A DNA stretch of 64,000 nt from Bombyx mori (lineage: Eukaryota; Arthropoda; Insecta; Lepidoptera; Bombycidae). The translations under genes were made by a program, and so were the position numbers. The notes beneath the pieces are model-generated. The model saw nothing but the letters and a program-made list of their open reading frames with translations. It made no database searches and was not told where the DNA came from. Shown here piece after piece: positions 1 to 11,360 of this stretch. Where the stretch lies: the NCBI RefSeq assembly GCF_030269925.1, contig NC_085123.1:3100001-3164000 (forward strand), in the 5' to 3' direction. Position 1 is the first letter of the stretch, and every line of letters starts with the position of its first letter.

Positions 1-150
1 TTCTCGTGTCGTGCCTCTTTATCGAAGTGGCGCATCGACGCAGACACTTACTGATGGACTCCAAGTCCAGGTCGTCATGGAGGTCGACGTTCCTGACGAA
101 CCACGGGGCTCCGACGGCTATCCTGCAAAAACGGGATTGAATAACTTGGA
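1..150 (-). mobile_element. Jockey-like non-LTR retrotransposon fragment (RT C-terminal region)
   Basis: The minus strand reads IAVGAPWFVRNVDLHDDL followed by DLESISK (about 124 down to 46), which resembles the region downstream of the reverse-transcriptase domain in Jockey/BMC1-type LINEs. Beyond that the expected continuation (RHFDKEARHE) is in a different frame, so the copy carries a frameshift. It runs off the left edge of the window. It is a dead fragment, not a host exon, although a chance GTAAGT lies just after the conserved block. Confidence 0.7.
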
Positions 151-479
151 ATGATTATAAGTGAGTGCGGGCCACGTGAGCGAACACTACACTTGCATAG
201 GTCATGACGGGGCGTATGCAAGTTTTCAAGGCCGCTCGCGACACCGCGGTCTTATATAATAACGAATTCCATAATGTTCACTCCAAACACACGAGTATCA
301 TTGCCGAATGAAGAAACTAAACTAGTCAAGAGAAGACTAGGCGCATGTAGTCTGGAGGCAGGCATCGCTGCCATTCCGGTGTGACACGGCCCTAAGGTAG
401 CCTACCGTAATACAGATTCTTAGCACACCTTGCTCTATCGTTACCGTGAGTAGGAATCTTGGAACCCGTAGCTTGCGAC

Positions 480-592
480 GAAAGGTTCGGCGAGCAAATT
501 AACCCAGTTTGTCGCCGGATCGCGTTTCCGATCTGGTGGTAGTTTCTGCGAAGGACTGCTCTTGCTAGGACTAGTGTTAGCAAATTCCTCAG
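480..592 (-). repeat. Dispersed repeat family B (LINE 3'-end-like), fragment
   Basis: The stretch with gcgtttccgatctggtgg and cgaaggactgctcttgct matches, in reverse, a repeat that recurs in this window at about 6540-6835, 29648-29885, 34258-34440, 36845-36985, 44245-44445 and 63310-63445. These share the words ctcagtgggctgtgtctatg and cgcagaatctaccacc. The family looks like the 3' end of a silkworm LINE or its derivatives. Confidence 0.6.
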
Positions 593-1315
593 GTAACAAC
601 AGGTAGAGAATCAATTTAATTACCTCATTAAATTTATATTTGAAGTAAGACACCGCAAGTCTAAATGTCGCTTAATTTCGAAGACAAATATGTGTGTACA
701 ATTCTTATTTTCATTTCCTTATATTACTTTTCTCCTTGAATCAAACTTAGACGTTTTTATTATGAAAACAAAGTGTTAAAAAGTTTGTGTGATGACGACA
801 GTGATCAATTTGTTTTTCTGTCCCTAAAGTACGGCTGACATTTTTAGTGACTGGCAGTATCCACCACTTATTTATCAGTTGATATACTATCTTATTTTCA
901 GAGTATATCGACGCTTGAAAGGCAAACATGACTAAGCGACAATAACTGCTTTGTACATAAATGATAGGCAATAACCATATTCGATGCGCAAAAAAATATA
1001 TTTCTAAGTCTATTAAAATAATTTCAATTTTACAGCTAGATTCGTTAAAATAAATAAAAAATTCAGGTATTTCAACTTTAAATTAGTCTACTGTAAAGTT
1101 CACGCATCATCGCTTAGTCATGTTTGCCTTTCAAGCGTCGATATAGTTTGTATTGGAGAGATAAATAAAAGTCATTTACATAGTTATTATTTTATTTGAC
1201 AAAAAAACCTACGACAAAATCCTGTAGCTGATCCATGTGTGACGATCTTCTCTTCTAAATACATTGAAAGCAAAAGATGCTTGCTACAAACCTTTTACAG
1301 CAAGTCATGCTCAAA
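593..1315. other. Non-coding AT-rich DNA with a perfect inverted repeat
   Basis: No convincing exon is seen. A 35-bp sequence at 904-938 (starts tatatcgacgcttgaaagg) recurs as an exact reverse complement at 1111-1145, separated by 172 bp. A minus-strand AATAAA (near 1185-1195) could serve the candidate terminal exon at 1316-1433. Confidence 0.6.
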
Positions 1316-1433
1316 CTACAAGTTTAAAGGCAATGCACACAAAGGAGGGCAGGGGGTTACCGATAAGAACCTAGACGAGCTCGAAACAGCATAGAAGACT
1401 GCAACAGCATACAGGCCAGCGAGCAGCACCGGC
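1316..1433 (-). CDS. Possible terminal exon encoding a hydrophobic C-terminus
   Basis: On the minus strand a good acceptor (pyrimidine-rich tract then TTTAACAG, ending at 1434) opens a frame with one base completing a codon. It then encodes a hydrophobic helix, PVLLAGLYAVAVFYAV, and a short tail to TAG at 1316-1318. A poly(A) signal follows about 125 bases downstream. No upstream partner exon of matching phase was found between here and the SRSF2 gene. It could be a real 3' exon of an unrecognised membrane protein, or chance. No known family is recognised. Confidence 0.25.
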
Positions 1434-2540
1434 CTGTTAAACAAATGCAAATGTTAGTGCAGTCTGTGCTCCAACAACATACAGCCTCTGGGTTTGTTTC
1501 TGATGCATTATTGTTCCGATTACTACTAGAAATCTGTGCACACATTTTACTTACTATATCAACTCTTTTGCATCAATATTGTTGATATAAAGTTTGTTTA
1601 TCATAGGAATAAAGATCTTTTATATACTTACATTTTATATTTTTTTTATTTTTTTTGTAATGCTATATATAGCAACGTGTCATTAATTTTGTACAAAATG
1701 CATGTGTCGGTTGGGCAATAAATACAAAGATTTACTCATAACTTTGATACTGCAATTACGGCAATTCCGCGTCTGTCAGCAAACAGCGCACACAACCCCC
1801 TCCCCGCACACAGCAACGCTCCACGCGCTCACCTCACGCCCTGAGCATACCAATTCATCAGTTAATCTTGAAGTAATTAAATTTACATACGTAAGAATTC
1901 TACATAATACAATCCTGAGTATTAGGTTGGGTCATATTACATTAGTATTAATAGTTATATGCAAATTATTTTTACACTCAGATACATCTTCAACAACCCA
2001 GTACTCAATTATTAGCATTTTTAAGTATTAGGGACATTGTTTTATGAAATTTTATCATTACCAAAATTGGAGTTCACAAATTAATGCCCAAGTTAGCCCA
2101 AATAATCCTTGTAGTGGTTTAGTCTTCCAGATTGTTTTATGAACCTGAAATAATATCTAACCGCTCCCACATCACATCTAATATTGTACCAATTATTTAA
2201 AATTCATTAAATTTTACAACCTCAAGTAAGTCAGAAGACAAAAAATATAAAGCTACACATACTAATTTCCTTTTTTTTATAAAGATGAAACAGTCACACA
2301 CAATGAAAATAAAAAGAAATGAATACAATCTTAAATGTAGTAAGTTAACCTATAGAAACTTATAGATAATTTGTTACATTGAATGTGTTGTCACTATGTT
2401 CACCATAGTTAGGTCTGAGGGTGGCTTATATAATAGTTGTGATTAGTACCTTGGCTAAAGGCTGCTCAATCGTCTAGTACAGCACTTCAGCTCTCAACAG
2501 GTACACTCTCACACCATCTGTAATAAGATAAATAAAATTA
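1434..2540. other. No gene recognised
   Basis: AT-rich sequence with only short, unconvincing open frames. A minus-strand acceptor at about 2529-2521 (TTATTACAG) opens a short frame ending in TAG near 2480. It could be a 3' UTR exon of the SRSF2 gene upstream on the same strand, because the SRSF2 stop codon is followed at once by a GTAAGT donor. This link is inferred only. Confidence 0.4.
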
Positions 2541-2790
2541 CTAATGGTGGTAGGACTTTGCGTGAGTGCGCACAGGTAGGTTTCACCACCCTTCCTATTT
2601 CTGCCATGAAGCAGTAATGCATTTCGGTTTGAAGGATGGGGCAGCCGTTGTAACTATACTGAGACCTTAGAAATTCATATCTCAGGGTGGGCGGCGGCTT
2701 TTACGTTGTGGATGTCTATGGGCTCCAGTAACCACTTAACACCAGGTGGATTGTGAGCTCGTCCATCCATCTAAGAAATAAATAAATAAA
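2541..2790 (+). repeat. Bm1 SINE, 5'-truncated
   Basis: Sense-orientation Bm1: tggtggtaggac at the left, the diagnostic gcagtaatgcatttcggttt in the middle, and an A-rich end (aagaaataaataaataaa). The tRNA-like head is missing. Several base differences from the window's other copies suggest an older insertion. Confidence 0.9.
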
Positions 2791-3485
2791 TTTTTTGAAG
2801 TAGTTGTTTTAATTATTTAGAATCAGTGTAATAGTTATGTCAATGCAACTAATGCATTTGAATGGGCCCCTCAACAGACTTATTTCAAAACATGTACAAA
2901 CAACATAACACAAAATTTCATGAAGTTTTTCCAATGAACGACAAAGAGAGTAATTAAATCCATTTAAAAGTTTGTAGTCATTGTTTGAAATAAATGGAAT
3001 GTAGTGTGATCCATTTCAGAGGACTGCAAATTAGGGTCAACAGTTTTTGATTTTTATAGTTCCTCATCAGAACATGTTAACAGACTTTTCTGTTACAACA
3101 ATTTGGCAATTGTAAGTTGTATGCTGAGCAGTTGATTATTGTTCTAGATTTGAAGGAGCAGTAGGCTAGAGCAATTGACCATTTTGAGAATTTTTTCATT
3201 GTCATTACCAATTAAGGCATTGTGATAAGTATGGTGCTAGGATGTGTAATCTTACAGGCTTCCTTCTACGAATATTACAAAAAAATACATACAATACAGG
3301 TACAGGAATATTATGACAATGTTTTTACTAAATTATGAAATTACTTATTACCATTTTTGTATTGACCAAGTAAAGCTGAAAACTAGTCAAATAGTGGTAG
3401 TATTAAGTACAGTTAACCTGAAATACATTTTTAAGTAATCCTAAATACTAATATCATAGTACATTTTGGTACTTACAAGGACATT

Positions 3486-4668
3486 TCAGTGTCTGGATCG
3501 TGAGCGAGAACGACTGTGTGAGCGGGAACGTCCCCTGGAACTCTTTGAGTCAGAGCGAGAGCGACTGCGCGAACGGCTGCGGCTACGACTGCGCGAGTAA
3601 CTACGACGGCGGGAACGAGACCTGGACCTACAAGTATAAACAAAGTACACATAAAATACCACTCACTGATTTCTTTCCATATTCAATTGTTTCGCATATG
3701 AAACAAAAAGATACTATTCATATTTTCCTCTGTGTTTAAAGCAGTATCTTGCACCTTCAAAGTTGAAGAAGCTGTCGATAACATTAAAGCAAAGGGTTTT
3801 TAAAATTTCATACAACTAAACTGAGTATTGCTCGCCACCAATTTTAGGGGCAGAATGATCTATAGTATCCATAGGATATCGGATCTATCGGTTCCTATCA
3901 CAATTGATACCTGTCTGTAGGACATGTTTGACACATCTTCACAAAAAAACTTCCAGAGTGAAGTTGATTGAGTGTGCAATGATAATGAAACATTGCAGCA
4001 TATTAATTCTTATTATCGTGGTTTAAAGCTAACTTTAATTACAAACTTTACAATTTCGTGATACTACGAAAAGATAAATGGTATGTGTACGTGCTTGTGG
4101 TAAATTAATTTTTCCGTACCTGCGCCTGCGATCGTAACGACTCCTGTATGGCGATGAGGGGCGACCATATCGCGCCATCTGAACGCGAAGTTCCCTGCCG
4201 TCCAACATTCGTCCGTCCATCGTGTCTAGGGCTTCTTCAGCGTCACGACGCTCGAAAAACCTTATAACGATAGTGCCAATTTTAATATCACTGTATAATT
4301 TAGAAGAATTCAAATATATTAATAATACAATAAACATTGAATTTTGTAAAACCCTTAGTTGCCAAACGTTATATCCATAGCTAGAAGACAGCATATCGTG
4401 CTGCCGCCTTGGTACAGAAATAGGTCGCATCATGGCATTAAACCGGCGTGTGACGTCATACAAATACATATATTTTTTTTACATACCTCACGAAGGCGAA
4501 TCCTCTACTTTCCCTTGTGTACCGATCTCTGGGAATGTAGATATCACCAACTTCTCCGCACCTTTCGAAAACGCGGCGTAAGTCTTCAGGCGTCGTTCGG
4601 TAGGTAAGATTATCTACTTTTAACGAGACCATGCCATCGATTCGTGGCGGAGGTCTTCCGTAACTCAT
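3486..4668 (-). CDS. SRSF2: Serine/arginine-rich splicing factor 2 (SC35)
   Basis: A three-exon gene (4668-4487, 4260-4120, 3627-3486), 154 aa, with phases that join exactly. The protein has one RRM (about residues 14-92) with RNP2 LKVDNL (16-21) and RNP1 RGFAFVRF (55-62). An RS tail (about 100-154) follows, dominated by Ser-Arg dipeptides and ending RSRH. SR proteins of this type bind exonic enhancers and recruit U1/U2AF in the nucleus; RS phosphorylation controls location and activity. The start is the ATG of [12 protein letters not shown], matching the family. The tail is shorter than the mammalian one. A perfect GTAAGT donor follows about 10 nt after the stop codon, suggesting an intron in the 3' UTR; such introns serve autoregulation by nonsense-mediated decay in mammalian SRSF2. 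Gene identity is firm; the autoregulation is inferred. Confidence 0.95.
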
Positions 4669-5642
4669 TTTGAGTAGTATAGATATTCAGCTCAAATCAA
4701 ACAAATTGAATAATACAATGTTGTTAAATTCACTTTAGTATAGCACGACGGCGTCACATCAGTTGAGCGCGTGCAAGAATTGTTACAAAAATGGCCGTTT
4801 GTCTGCCGGAACCATAGGTTATAGATACATTGATGCCGGAACCTTAGGACAAGTCTATGGTTTAGGGTTGCCAAATCTCATTTCATTAATTTCCCAAAAT
4901 GTTTTCCAACTTTTGGGGTAAGAGAATACCGCATGATCCACTAAAGACCTAATATTTCATTTCATCTCGTTTAATTCCTTTTAATATCGTCTCTTTTTTC
5001 ATTACATGTAAATTTATAACAATTTTAAAAAAAACAATTGCGTCATTTTCTCAATTTTTCATATTGCAGATTGTTTTTAAAATAAACTTTAATTAAAAAA
5101 AAAGATACTGCCAACAATGCCATAGCAGAAAATTGATTGCCATGCTGAAAAATATGGAGGGTAGATGTAAGGAGAACCTACCATCTCTGTGTGTAAAAAG
5201 TGTCCGTTAAAATTTGTTACATAAGGGTGGCGCTACAGTAGCAACCGGGTAAATTTAAAAAAAAGGCGCTGAAAGTTATTAGAATAGGATTGAGAAATAA
5301 ACGAAAGCACTACAAAATCACAAAAAGTATGTTATTTAAAGCTGATAAGAAAATCCAATCGATGTCTCCACGTTTTACCACAGCAATAATTTTAGGTTAT
5401 ATTGACGAAATTAGTTTGGACTACGTAAACATGCAAGGTCTTGTATATTACACTGTCACTAACTACTCTAGTCATTAAATATATTAAATTTCCTAACTCA
5501 GCATACTTCAATCAGTAACAACTGCTCAATTCATATACCCTGTGCCTATGCTAGCGCCATTCTGGAGGATTTTTGACCAGTTATTTAGTGTTGAAAGTGG
5601 GACACTTTTTCAAGCTTCTCCCATATGAGACGGTTCTCCTTA
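4669..5642. other. SRSF2 upstream region and gene-free DNA
   Basis: The first 200 bp or so would hold the SRSF2 promoter and 5' UTR (reading leftwards); no clear TATA box is seen. A 62-codon open frame at 5290-5478 (+) has no recognisable features. The segment ends at the 10-bp target duplication of the next Bm1 copy (GTTCTCCTTA, 5633-5642). Confidence 0.5.
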
Positions 5643-6088
5643 TTTTTTTTATTTTTTTATTGCTTAGATGGGAGACGAGCTCACAGCCCACCTGGTGTTA
5701 AGTGGTTACTGGAGCCCATAGACATCCAACGTAAATGCGCCACCCACCCTGAGATACAAGTTCCAAGGTCTCAAGTATAGTTACAACGGCTGCCCCACCC
5801 TTCAAACCGAAACGCATTACTGCTTCACGGTAGAAATAGGTAGGGTAGTGGTACCCACCCGCGCGGACTCTCTAGAGGTCCTACCACCAGTAATTACGCA
5901 AATTATAATTTTGCGGGTTTCATTTTTATTACACGATGTTATTCCTTCACCGTGGAAATCAATCGTGAGCATTTGTTGAGTACGTATTTCATTAGAAAAA
6001 TTGGTACCCGTCTGAGATTCGAACACCGGTGCATCGCTCAACACGAATGCACTGGACGTCTTATCCGTTAGGCCACGACGACTTCAAA
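5643..6088 (-). repeat. Bm1 SINE, full length, with target-site duplication
   Basis: A complete 446-bp Bm1 in reverse orientation, flanked by exact 10-bp duplications GTTCTCCTTA at 5633-5642 and 6089-6098. Read on the minus strand it starts with a tRNA-derived head (box A-like tggcctaacgg, box B-like ggtgttcgaatctc) for RNA polymerase III. The Bm1 body and an A-rich tail follow. The exact flanks indicate LINE-driven retroposition. Confidence 0.95.
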
Positions 6089-6539
6089 GTTCTCCTTACC
6101 TCTACCATCCATACTGAAAAAGAAGAAGAAACAGAGTAGATATTTTTATATGACTAACACTAGCAACAGGGTAGAAAGTCATTATTTTTAAGATAAGATA
6201 AGATGAGTCATAATTTATAGAAATATTTAACCCAACTTTCAAGAATTAGGATATCTTTCAAGATGTTTATTTTGAAATTAATTCGTATTTTTTTGGAGTA
6301 CCTAACGACGAATCTCTTTTATGAGAAGATATTTATGAGCTACACGTGCTAATGACCTTTACGACTGCAAAATCTATTACGCGAGTCCACACAATGGAAG
6401 CGTTATTACCGTTAACGAAATCAAGGAAAAAGTCGCGAACTTACAAGCACGGAAAGCTCTCTGTTTCGAAGGAATATAAACGTGTGTTAAAAATCCCTTC
6501 CTAACAAAGTGACACTTGACAACTTGCATAAGTTCCGTC

Positions 6540-6835
6540 ATAGCCTAACTTGTGTTCCGACGCGGGCGATGGGGCAACGCAAAGTCGCCGTCGCCCGAAA
6601 TATGTCTTGTCGGATCCTCCGGATCCACTCAGGGTGTTCTTAGGACCTTCAACTACCAGTCACCGTCTTCGTCGAATTATGAATTACGATTTACGATGAA
6701 GAGTTCGAGCGAACTAGCCCATAGACACATCCCGCTGAGTTTCTTCATCTTCTCTGTGGGTCGCGATTCCGATCCGGTGGTAGACCCTGCGAAGCATTGC
6801 TCTTGCTGGGATTACCAAATTTAGCTCATGAAGTC
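6540..6835 (-). repeat. Dispersed repeat family B copy
   Basis: Reverse-orientation copy: cccatagacacatcccgct, ttccgatccggtggtaga and gcgaagcattgctcttgct match the other family B copies. The open frame across it (6552-6824) is a by-product of the repeat, not a gene. Confidence 0.65.
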
Positions 6836-7896
6836 ACCTCACTCACTCACGCCCGGGCGTAGCTGGATTAGTGCCTTAGACAGCTAACGAATTGATAGGG
6901 GGAAAAAAGGAAATGTCACGAAAAATATACCATTAGAAATCTCGATTACGATTTATTTATCAAAATAACGGTTCTTATATCTTCTTTTGCTTTCAGGGAG
7001 GTCGCGTAGATACCCAATGTATAATAATAAGCCAGATAGCTGAATAGTATCCACTATTGCGTGAATTCTGTCAGAATCACCAATTCGAAACTGTATTTAG
7101 GGAAGCTAAGTTTAACTAGCTTAACTGGCCATTAATTATTGTCCAATTCAGACAATTCAGCTATAGCATAATGGGTATTTGAAATAGAACCAATAAATGA
7201 AGTACCTTCCTTTGTTTACATAAAGCTGCAGCATCTATTAAATCCGACTAGAATTATCTTGATTTCAAGTTTTAATGTTTGAATAATCAAGAAGATTCAC
7301 CGGTTGACTATGTAGTCAACATCTACTACTAATTGGTGCTACATTGCTCGCGTACATTAACTTAAATAATTACTACTCTAATAATTAACAATTACTCGAC
7401 AACCCTGTTGTTACCATAACAACGTAGCTTTGCATTTCGTAAAAAACGTATGTCAATGTAATGTAATCGTTGTAATTTTCCGTTTAATTCGATTACAATC
7501 ATACGTACTATGCTCTCTTTGTCTTTTACTGTCTACTAATTGTATATATGATTTGATGGATAGCAGAGAAATTTAAGTATATTACTATGTCTGGAGTAAA
7601 GCAAGTACGAAATAAAAAGCTTCTCCCGGATTTGCGTAAAGAAGGCGAACTCACTAAAGAAATAATATTATCTACGAAGGAGAAACACGGAGTTCCTGTG
7701 ACGTCTAGACTTTTTTCTCATCATACCTTAGCGAGCGTTAGAAAACTAAGCTTTTATTTTCCTTATAAGTAAGTTATTTTTGAGGATCACGTGACTTCCT
7801 TACATTCATTCGTCTTGTTATTTGTACATAAACTATAATATGATAATAATAATAAGATTATCTATAAGATAGACTGTTTATAACCATTTGTATTAT
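6836..7896. other. No supported gene
   Basis: AT-rich sequence. One ATG-initiated 61-codon frame at 7587-7772 is cut two bases from its end by a consensus GTAAGT donor, but no downstream exon has matching phase and the peptide is not recognised. The 3-bp duplication TTA of the next MITE is at 7897-7899. Confidence 0.5.
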
Positions 7897-7899
7897 TTA

Positions 7900-9196
7900 G
7901 GGTCGATTCGACCAAACAAGAGTAAATCTTATTCTTAGAATAACTCGTCAGTTAATCGAGAGTAAATCAATTTTACGTTTTACCAACTACAATTCTAAGG
8001 GCGGATTCGACCAAACTTAAATTTAAACTCGAGTAACTATACGAGGAATAACCTATTCCATGATTTTAATCTCGAGTAAATTCATAGTCGTTTTTCCACG
8101 TATACTTGCGCTAGGAATAACAATACGCGAATAGCAGAGTGAATGGTGAACAAAAATAAAATCCGGCAAATAAATGTTGTTGTTCAACGGCATAGTGTAA
8201 GAGCATACAAATCGTCAACTCGATTTTGCCGTATTTTAGTGTGAAAAAGTAGCTGTTGTGTAAGATATCCAGCTGTCAAACGTATTATTTTTATTTCTTG
8301 TTTGTTTGAGGGAATTGTCAAGTTTTGTCGTGTGGTTTTATCTTTTTTCGTTTAAACGTTGCATTCAGACTATTAATAATCATTTAGTGCATTGCGTTGA
8401 CTTGAAATTAAAACAGAATAAATATTTATGAAATGACAGAAATCAGATGTTGGACTGACAGACGCCATTACTTTATTCTAGGAATAGCTCCGTTATTCCG
8501 TGCGAAACGGCGGTATAGTAACAATTCCCGAATAGGCCCACTATTCTTAGAATTGTAGTTGGTAAAACGTAAAATTGATTTACTCTCGATTAACTGACGA
8601 GTTATTCTAAGAATAAGATTTACTCTTGTTTGGTCGAATCGACCCTAAGAATAGTGGGCCTATTCGGGAATTGTTACTATACCGCCGTTTCGCACGGAAT
8701 AACGGAGCTATTCCTAGAATAAAGTAATGACGTCTGTCAGTCCAACATCTGATTTCTGTCATTTCATAAATATTTATTCTGTTTTAATTTTAAGTCAACG
8801 CAATGCACTAAATGATTATTAATAGTCTGAATGCAACGTTTAAACGAAAAAAGATAAAACCACACGACAAAACTTGACAATTCCCTCAAACAAACAAGAA
8901 ATAAAAATAATACGTTTGACAGCTGGATATCTTACACAACAGCTACTTTTTCACACTAAAATACGGCAAAATCGAGTTGACGATTTGTATGCTCTTACAC
9001 TATGCCGTTGAACTACAACATTTATTTGCCGGATTTTATTTTTGTTCACCATTCACTCTGCTATTCGCGTATTGTTATTCCTAGCGCAAGTATACGTGGA
9101 AAAACGACTATGAATTTACTCGAGATTAAAATCATGGAATAGGTTATTCCTCGTATAGTTACTCGAGTTTAAATTTAAGTTTGGTCGAATCCGCCC
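7900..9196. mobile_element. MITE interrupted by an inverted copy of the same MITE (self-nested)
   Basis: The outer element has termini GGGTCGATTCGACCAAAC (7900) and GTTTGGTCGAATCCGCCC (9196), flanked by TTA at 7897-7899 and 9197-9199. It is split at an internal TAA by an inner element (7999-8645, 647 bp) with the same termini, flanked by TAA at 7996-7998 and 8646-8648. Removing the insert leaves 99 + 548 = 647 bp, the same length as the insert, and the insert is the reverse complement of the outer copy. Its own intact middle (ctattcTTAgaattg) preserves the pre-insertion site. A 3-bp TWA duplication and G-rich termini point to the PIF/Harbinger group. No transposase is encoded. Confidence 0.9.
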
Positions 9197-9374
9197 TTAG
9201 TGGTGTGTAGGTATCTAGAATTTGATTTAATTTAATTTAATTTTAAATCACCGACGAGATCATAAGATGCTTTTCTTACCCAGTATTCTGTAACCATATC
9301 CGACAGCAAAAGACATATTAGTGGCACCAAAACCCTTTCGTTAATGTTGGTGAATTTCCGCCACAAAACGCCAC

Positions 9375-9540
9375 CTGTGTGCTTAGTGCGAATTTTTAAC
9401 GTTCGCGATATCGTAAAAGTTAAGTCAAATTTGTATGCAATTGGAACAGCGCCCCTATCGGCAAACGTTCAAAACTCCATACAAATATGAGTAAACTTTT
9501 ACGCTATCGAGAACCTTAAGAAACTCACACTAAGCACATT
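9375..9540. mobile_element. Foldback MITE 'P' copy
   Basis: A short palindromic element: tgtgtgcttagtgcgaa at the left, actcacactaagcaca at the right, with gtaaaagtta/taaacttttac arms between. Related copies lie at 9943-10083, 11689-11864, 21294-21400, 40042-40097 and 60899-61091. Confidence 0.7.
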
Positions 9541-9674
9541 GTACGTGATGGTTGACTACAGTCACCGGCTGATAAACACCGCCTATGCCTATACACGATG
9601 AGTGATGTGCGCACTTTCAGCATGGAGCTCCGTTTTTGTCTCAATTTGGGTAGTGGGATTAATGTTTTATGTTT

Positions 9675-9744
9675 AGGGGCTACAGTATCCACATAACACC
9701 AGATGGGCCGTGAGTTAGTCTACCCATCTAAACAATAAAAAAAA
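9675..9744 (+). repeat. Bm1 SINE 3' end, degenerate
   Basis: The words taacaccagatgggccgtgag and ctaaacaataaaaaaa correspond to the last 70 bp of Bm1. The rest is absent or too diverged to see. Confidence 0.6.
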
Positions 9745-9942
9745 TATCACGGCAGTCTGGTTAGACCTCCCACGAGCTGGGCTTTGGACTTCCGGACCTG
9801 CTGAAGGTCGCGGGAATTTATTAATAGTGGGCTGCGCAAGACCGGTTATTGTGGCGAGCATGGGGTGACGCCTATATCCAGCAATGAAGGGTTCTCCTAT
9901 ATCTTTAAAATATTGATTTGACGTTACATACCTCAGTTAAAT

Positions 9943-10083
9943 CTGTGTGCTTACTGCGTGATTTTTAACGTTCTCGATAGCGTAAAAGTTAACTCATATT
10001 TGTATGGAGTTGGAATGTTTGCTGCTAGGGGCGCTGTTGTAGTTGCATACAAATTTCAGTTAACTTTTACCCAAGCACACTGT
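9943..10083. mobile_element. Foldback MITE 'P' copy, slightly truncated
   Basis: The left arm (tgtgtgcttactgcgtg, then gttctcgatagcgtaaaag) and the right arm (cagttaacttttac, then aagcacactgt) match the family; part of the right arm is deleted. Confidence 0.65.
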
Positions 10084-10212
10084 ACCGAATTTCAGACAGG
10101 TCATATACAAAGGTAAACCAGTATTTTCTCACTTCATGAAAAAGTGCCCTAAACAACTTTAATATAAGCTCGCGTGTTTACTTTTAATAATTAAAAAATA
10201 ATAGTTTGCCAG

Positions 10213-11360
10213 ACGACAGCCTGGACTTCATTTTAACGTCCAAATACAATCACTCGACGGAGCAATTTGCGGATAAAGTCGACGTGTTCCTGCAGCCAGA
10301 GACGATCGGTTGCGAGACCTGGCGACGACTTCGAAACACTTGTGATAAATTACCAAGCAGTGGAGTCCCAATGGTGAGTTTTCACTTGAAAAAGAAGGCA
10401 CTAGCTATTTCTAAATATATCTTTTAGATGCTCCCGCTTAAAGGGTACTTCGTCTGATTTAATGGAAAATATATCTTAACTCTTCTTCTTTTTTTCCACC
10501 TTAGCCTACTAGGTGGGGTCGGCACAGCGAATTTTTCTATTCCATTCTCTTCTATCAGCCGTAATCTCAACACTCACTCCTCTCTCTCTCTCTCATATCG
10601 TCATTCACACACTCCGGTCGACCTCTTCTCCCCTCTACCTTCCACTACCATTTCCATACATCTCCTAGTCACATGAATCTCCTCTCTACGCATCACATGT
10701 CGATACCATGCTAACCGTCCACACTTCTTTTTTGTTAATTACCGGGGCTACTTTCACACTTAAAATATATCTCAACTATTATTATAATAAATTATGACGT
10801 TCGCTTTATACTATTGCTAATGTACATTTTGAGTCTGCTTGGTTGAAATCATCATCTTCCCTATGTCTGTCACGAAGCAACCTTGCAGTCTGGTTTGAAA
10901 GTTGGTACAGGCCAGCCGCTTTTTCTTTGTCGGCGAAGGAGTTCGCAATTCACTTGGTAAGCGGTTACCGGCGCTTATAGTCATTATCAGGTATAACGTG
11001 AATAACATCATCCACATTGAAACACGAGGTCAAAGTCAAGAAACTCACGCCGTAATGTCTGTGACGTCTAAAAACCATTAAATACTAAGGGGGTGAGAAG
11101 ATCGTTTGCCAATCGTCAGCAAATAAATCACGGTTCAAAATTATTTTTTTAACTTTCTTACTTATCCGAATACCAAATCCAAACTTTGATCAAGTTTAAA
11201 ATTCCTTGACCAATTTCAGGGCCATCCTTTGAGACGAGGCGGTATTCACGAGCGTCGGTCGCCCTTCAGCGTAAAGTTGATGAATTCTGGAGTTCACTCA
11301 TCGCAAACCAACCCTGGGTTCAGCAGGCAGCCAGCTGGTGGAGCCATATTCTTCTACTAA
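10213..11360 (+). CDS. Last two coding exons of an unrecognised gene (5' part absent)
   Basis: Exon 10213-10373 begins after TTTGCCAG and ends ATG|GTGAGT. Exon 11220-11360 begins after AATTTCAG and ends at TAA. Phases agree (two bases in, phase 0 at the junction). The 99 visible residues start DDSLDFILTSKYNHS, include ADKVDVFLQPETIGCETWRR, and end with a Gly/Ser/Pro-rich tail, QPAGGAIFFY. An AATAAA at 11527-11532 gives a 3' UTR of about 180 nt, so this is a plausible gene end. No domain is recognised. Upstream exons were not found; they may lie left of the window or be hidden in the repeat-rich DNA at 4.7-10.2 kb. Confidence 0.6.
10490..10735 (-). mobile_element. LINE fragment, C-terminal RT-protein region
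   Basis: The minus strand reads RLAWYRHVMRREEIHVTRR with frame breaks. This is the region after the reverse transcriptase that also appears intact at 45540-45930. It lies in the intron between the two exons of the unrecognised gene. Confidence 0.65.

Noticed and set aside
380..400. The ctaaggtagcc word, reminiscent of the 28S rDNA R2 insertion region
   Set aside because: Only about ten bases match and the flanks are not rRNA; no rDNA is present.
7587..7772. ATG frame of 61 codons ending near a GTAAGT donor, considered as a first exon for a downstream gene
   Set aside because: Its end phase (two bases) does not match the entry phase of the exons at 10213 or 13062 (each needs one base), and the peptide has no recognisable features.
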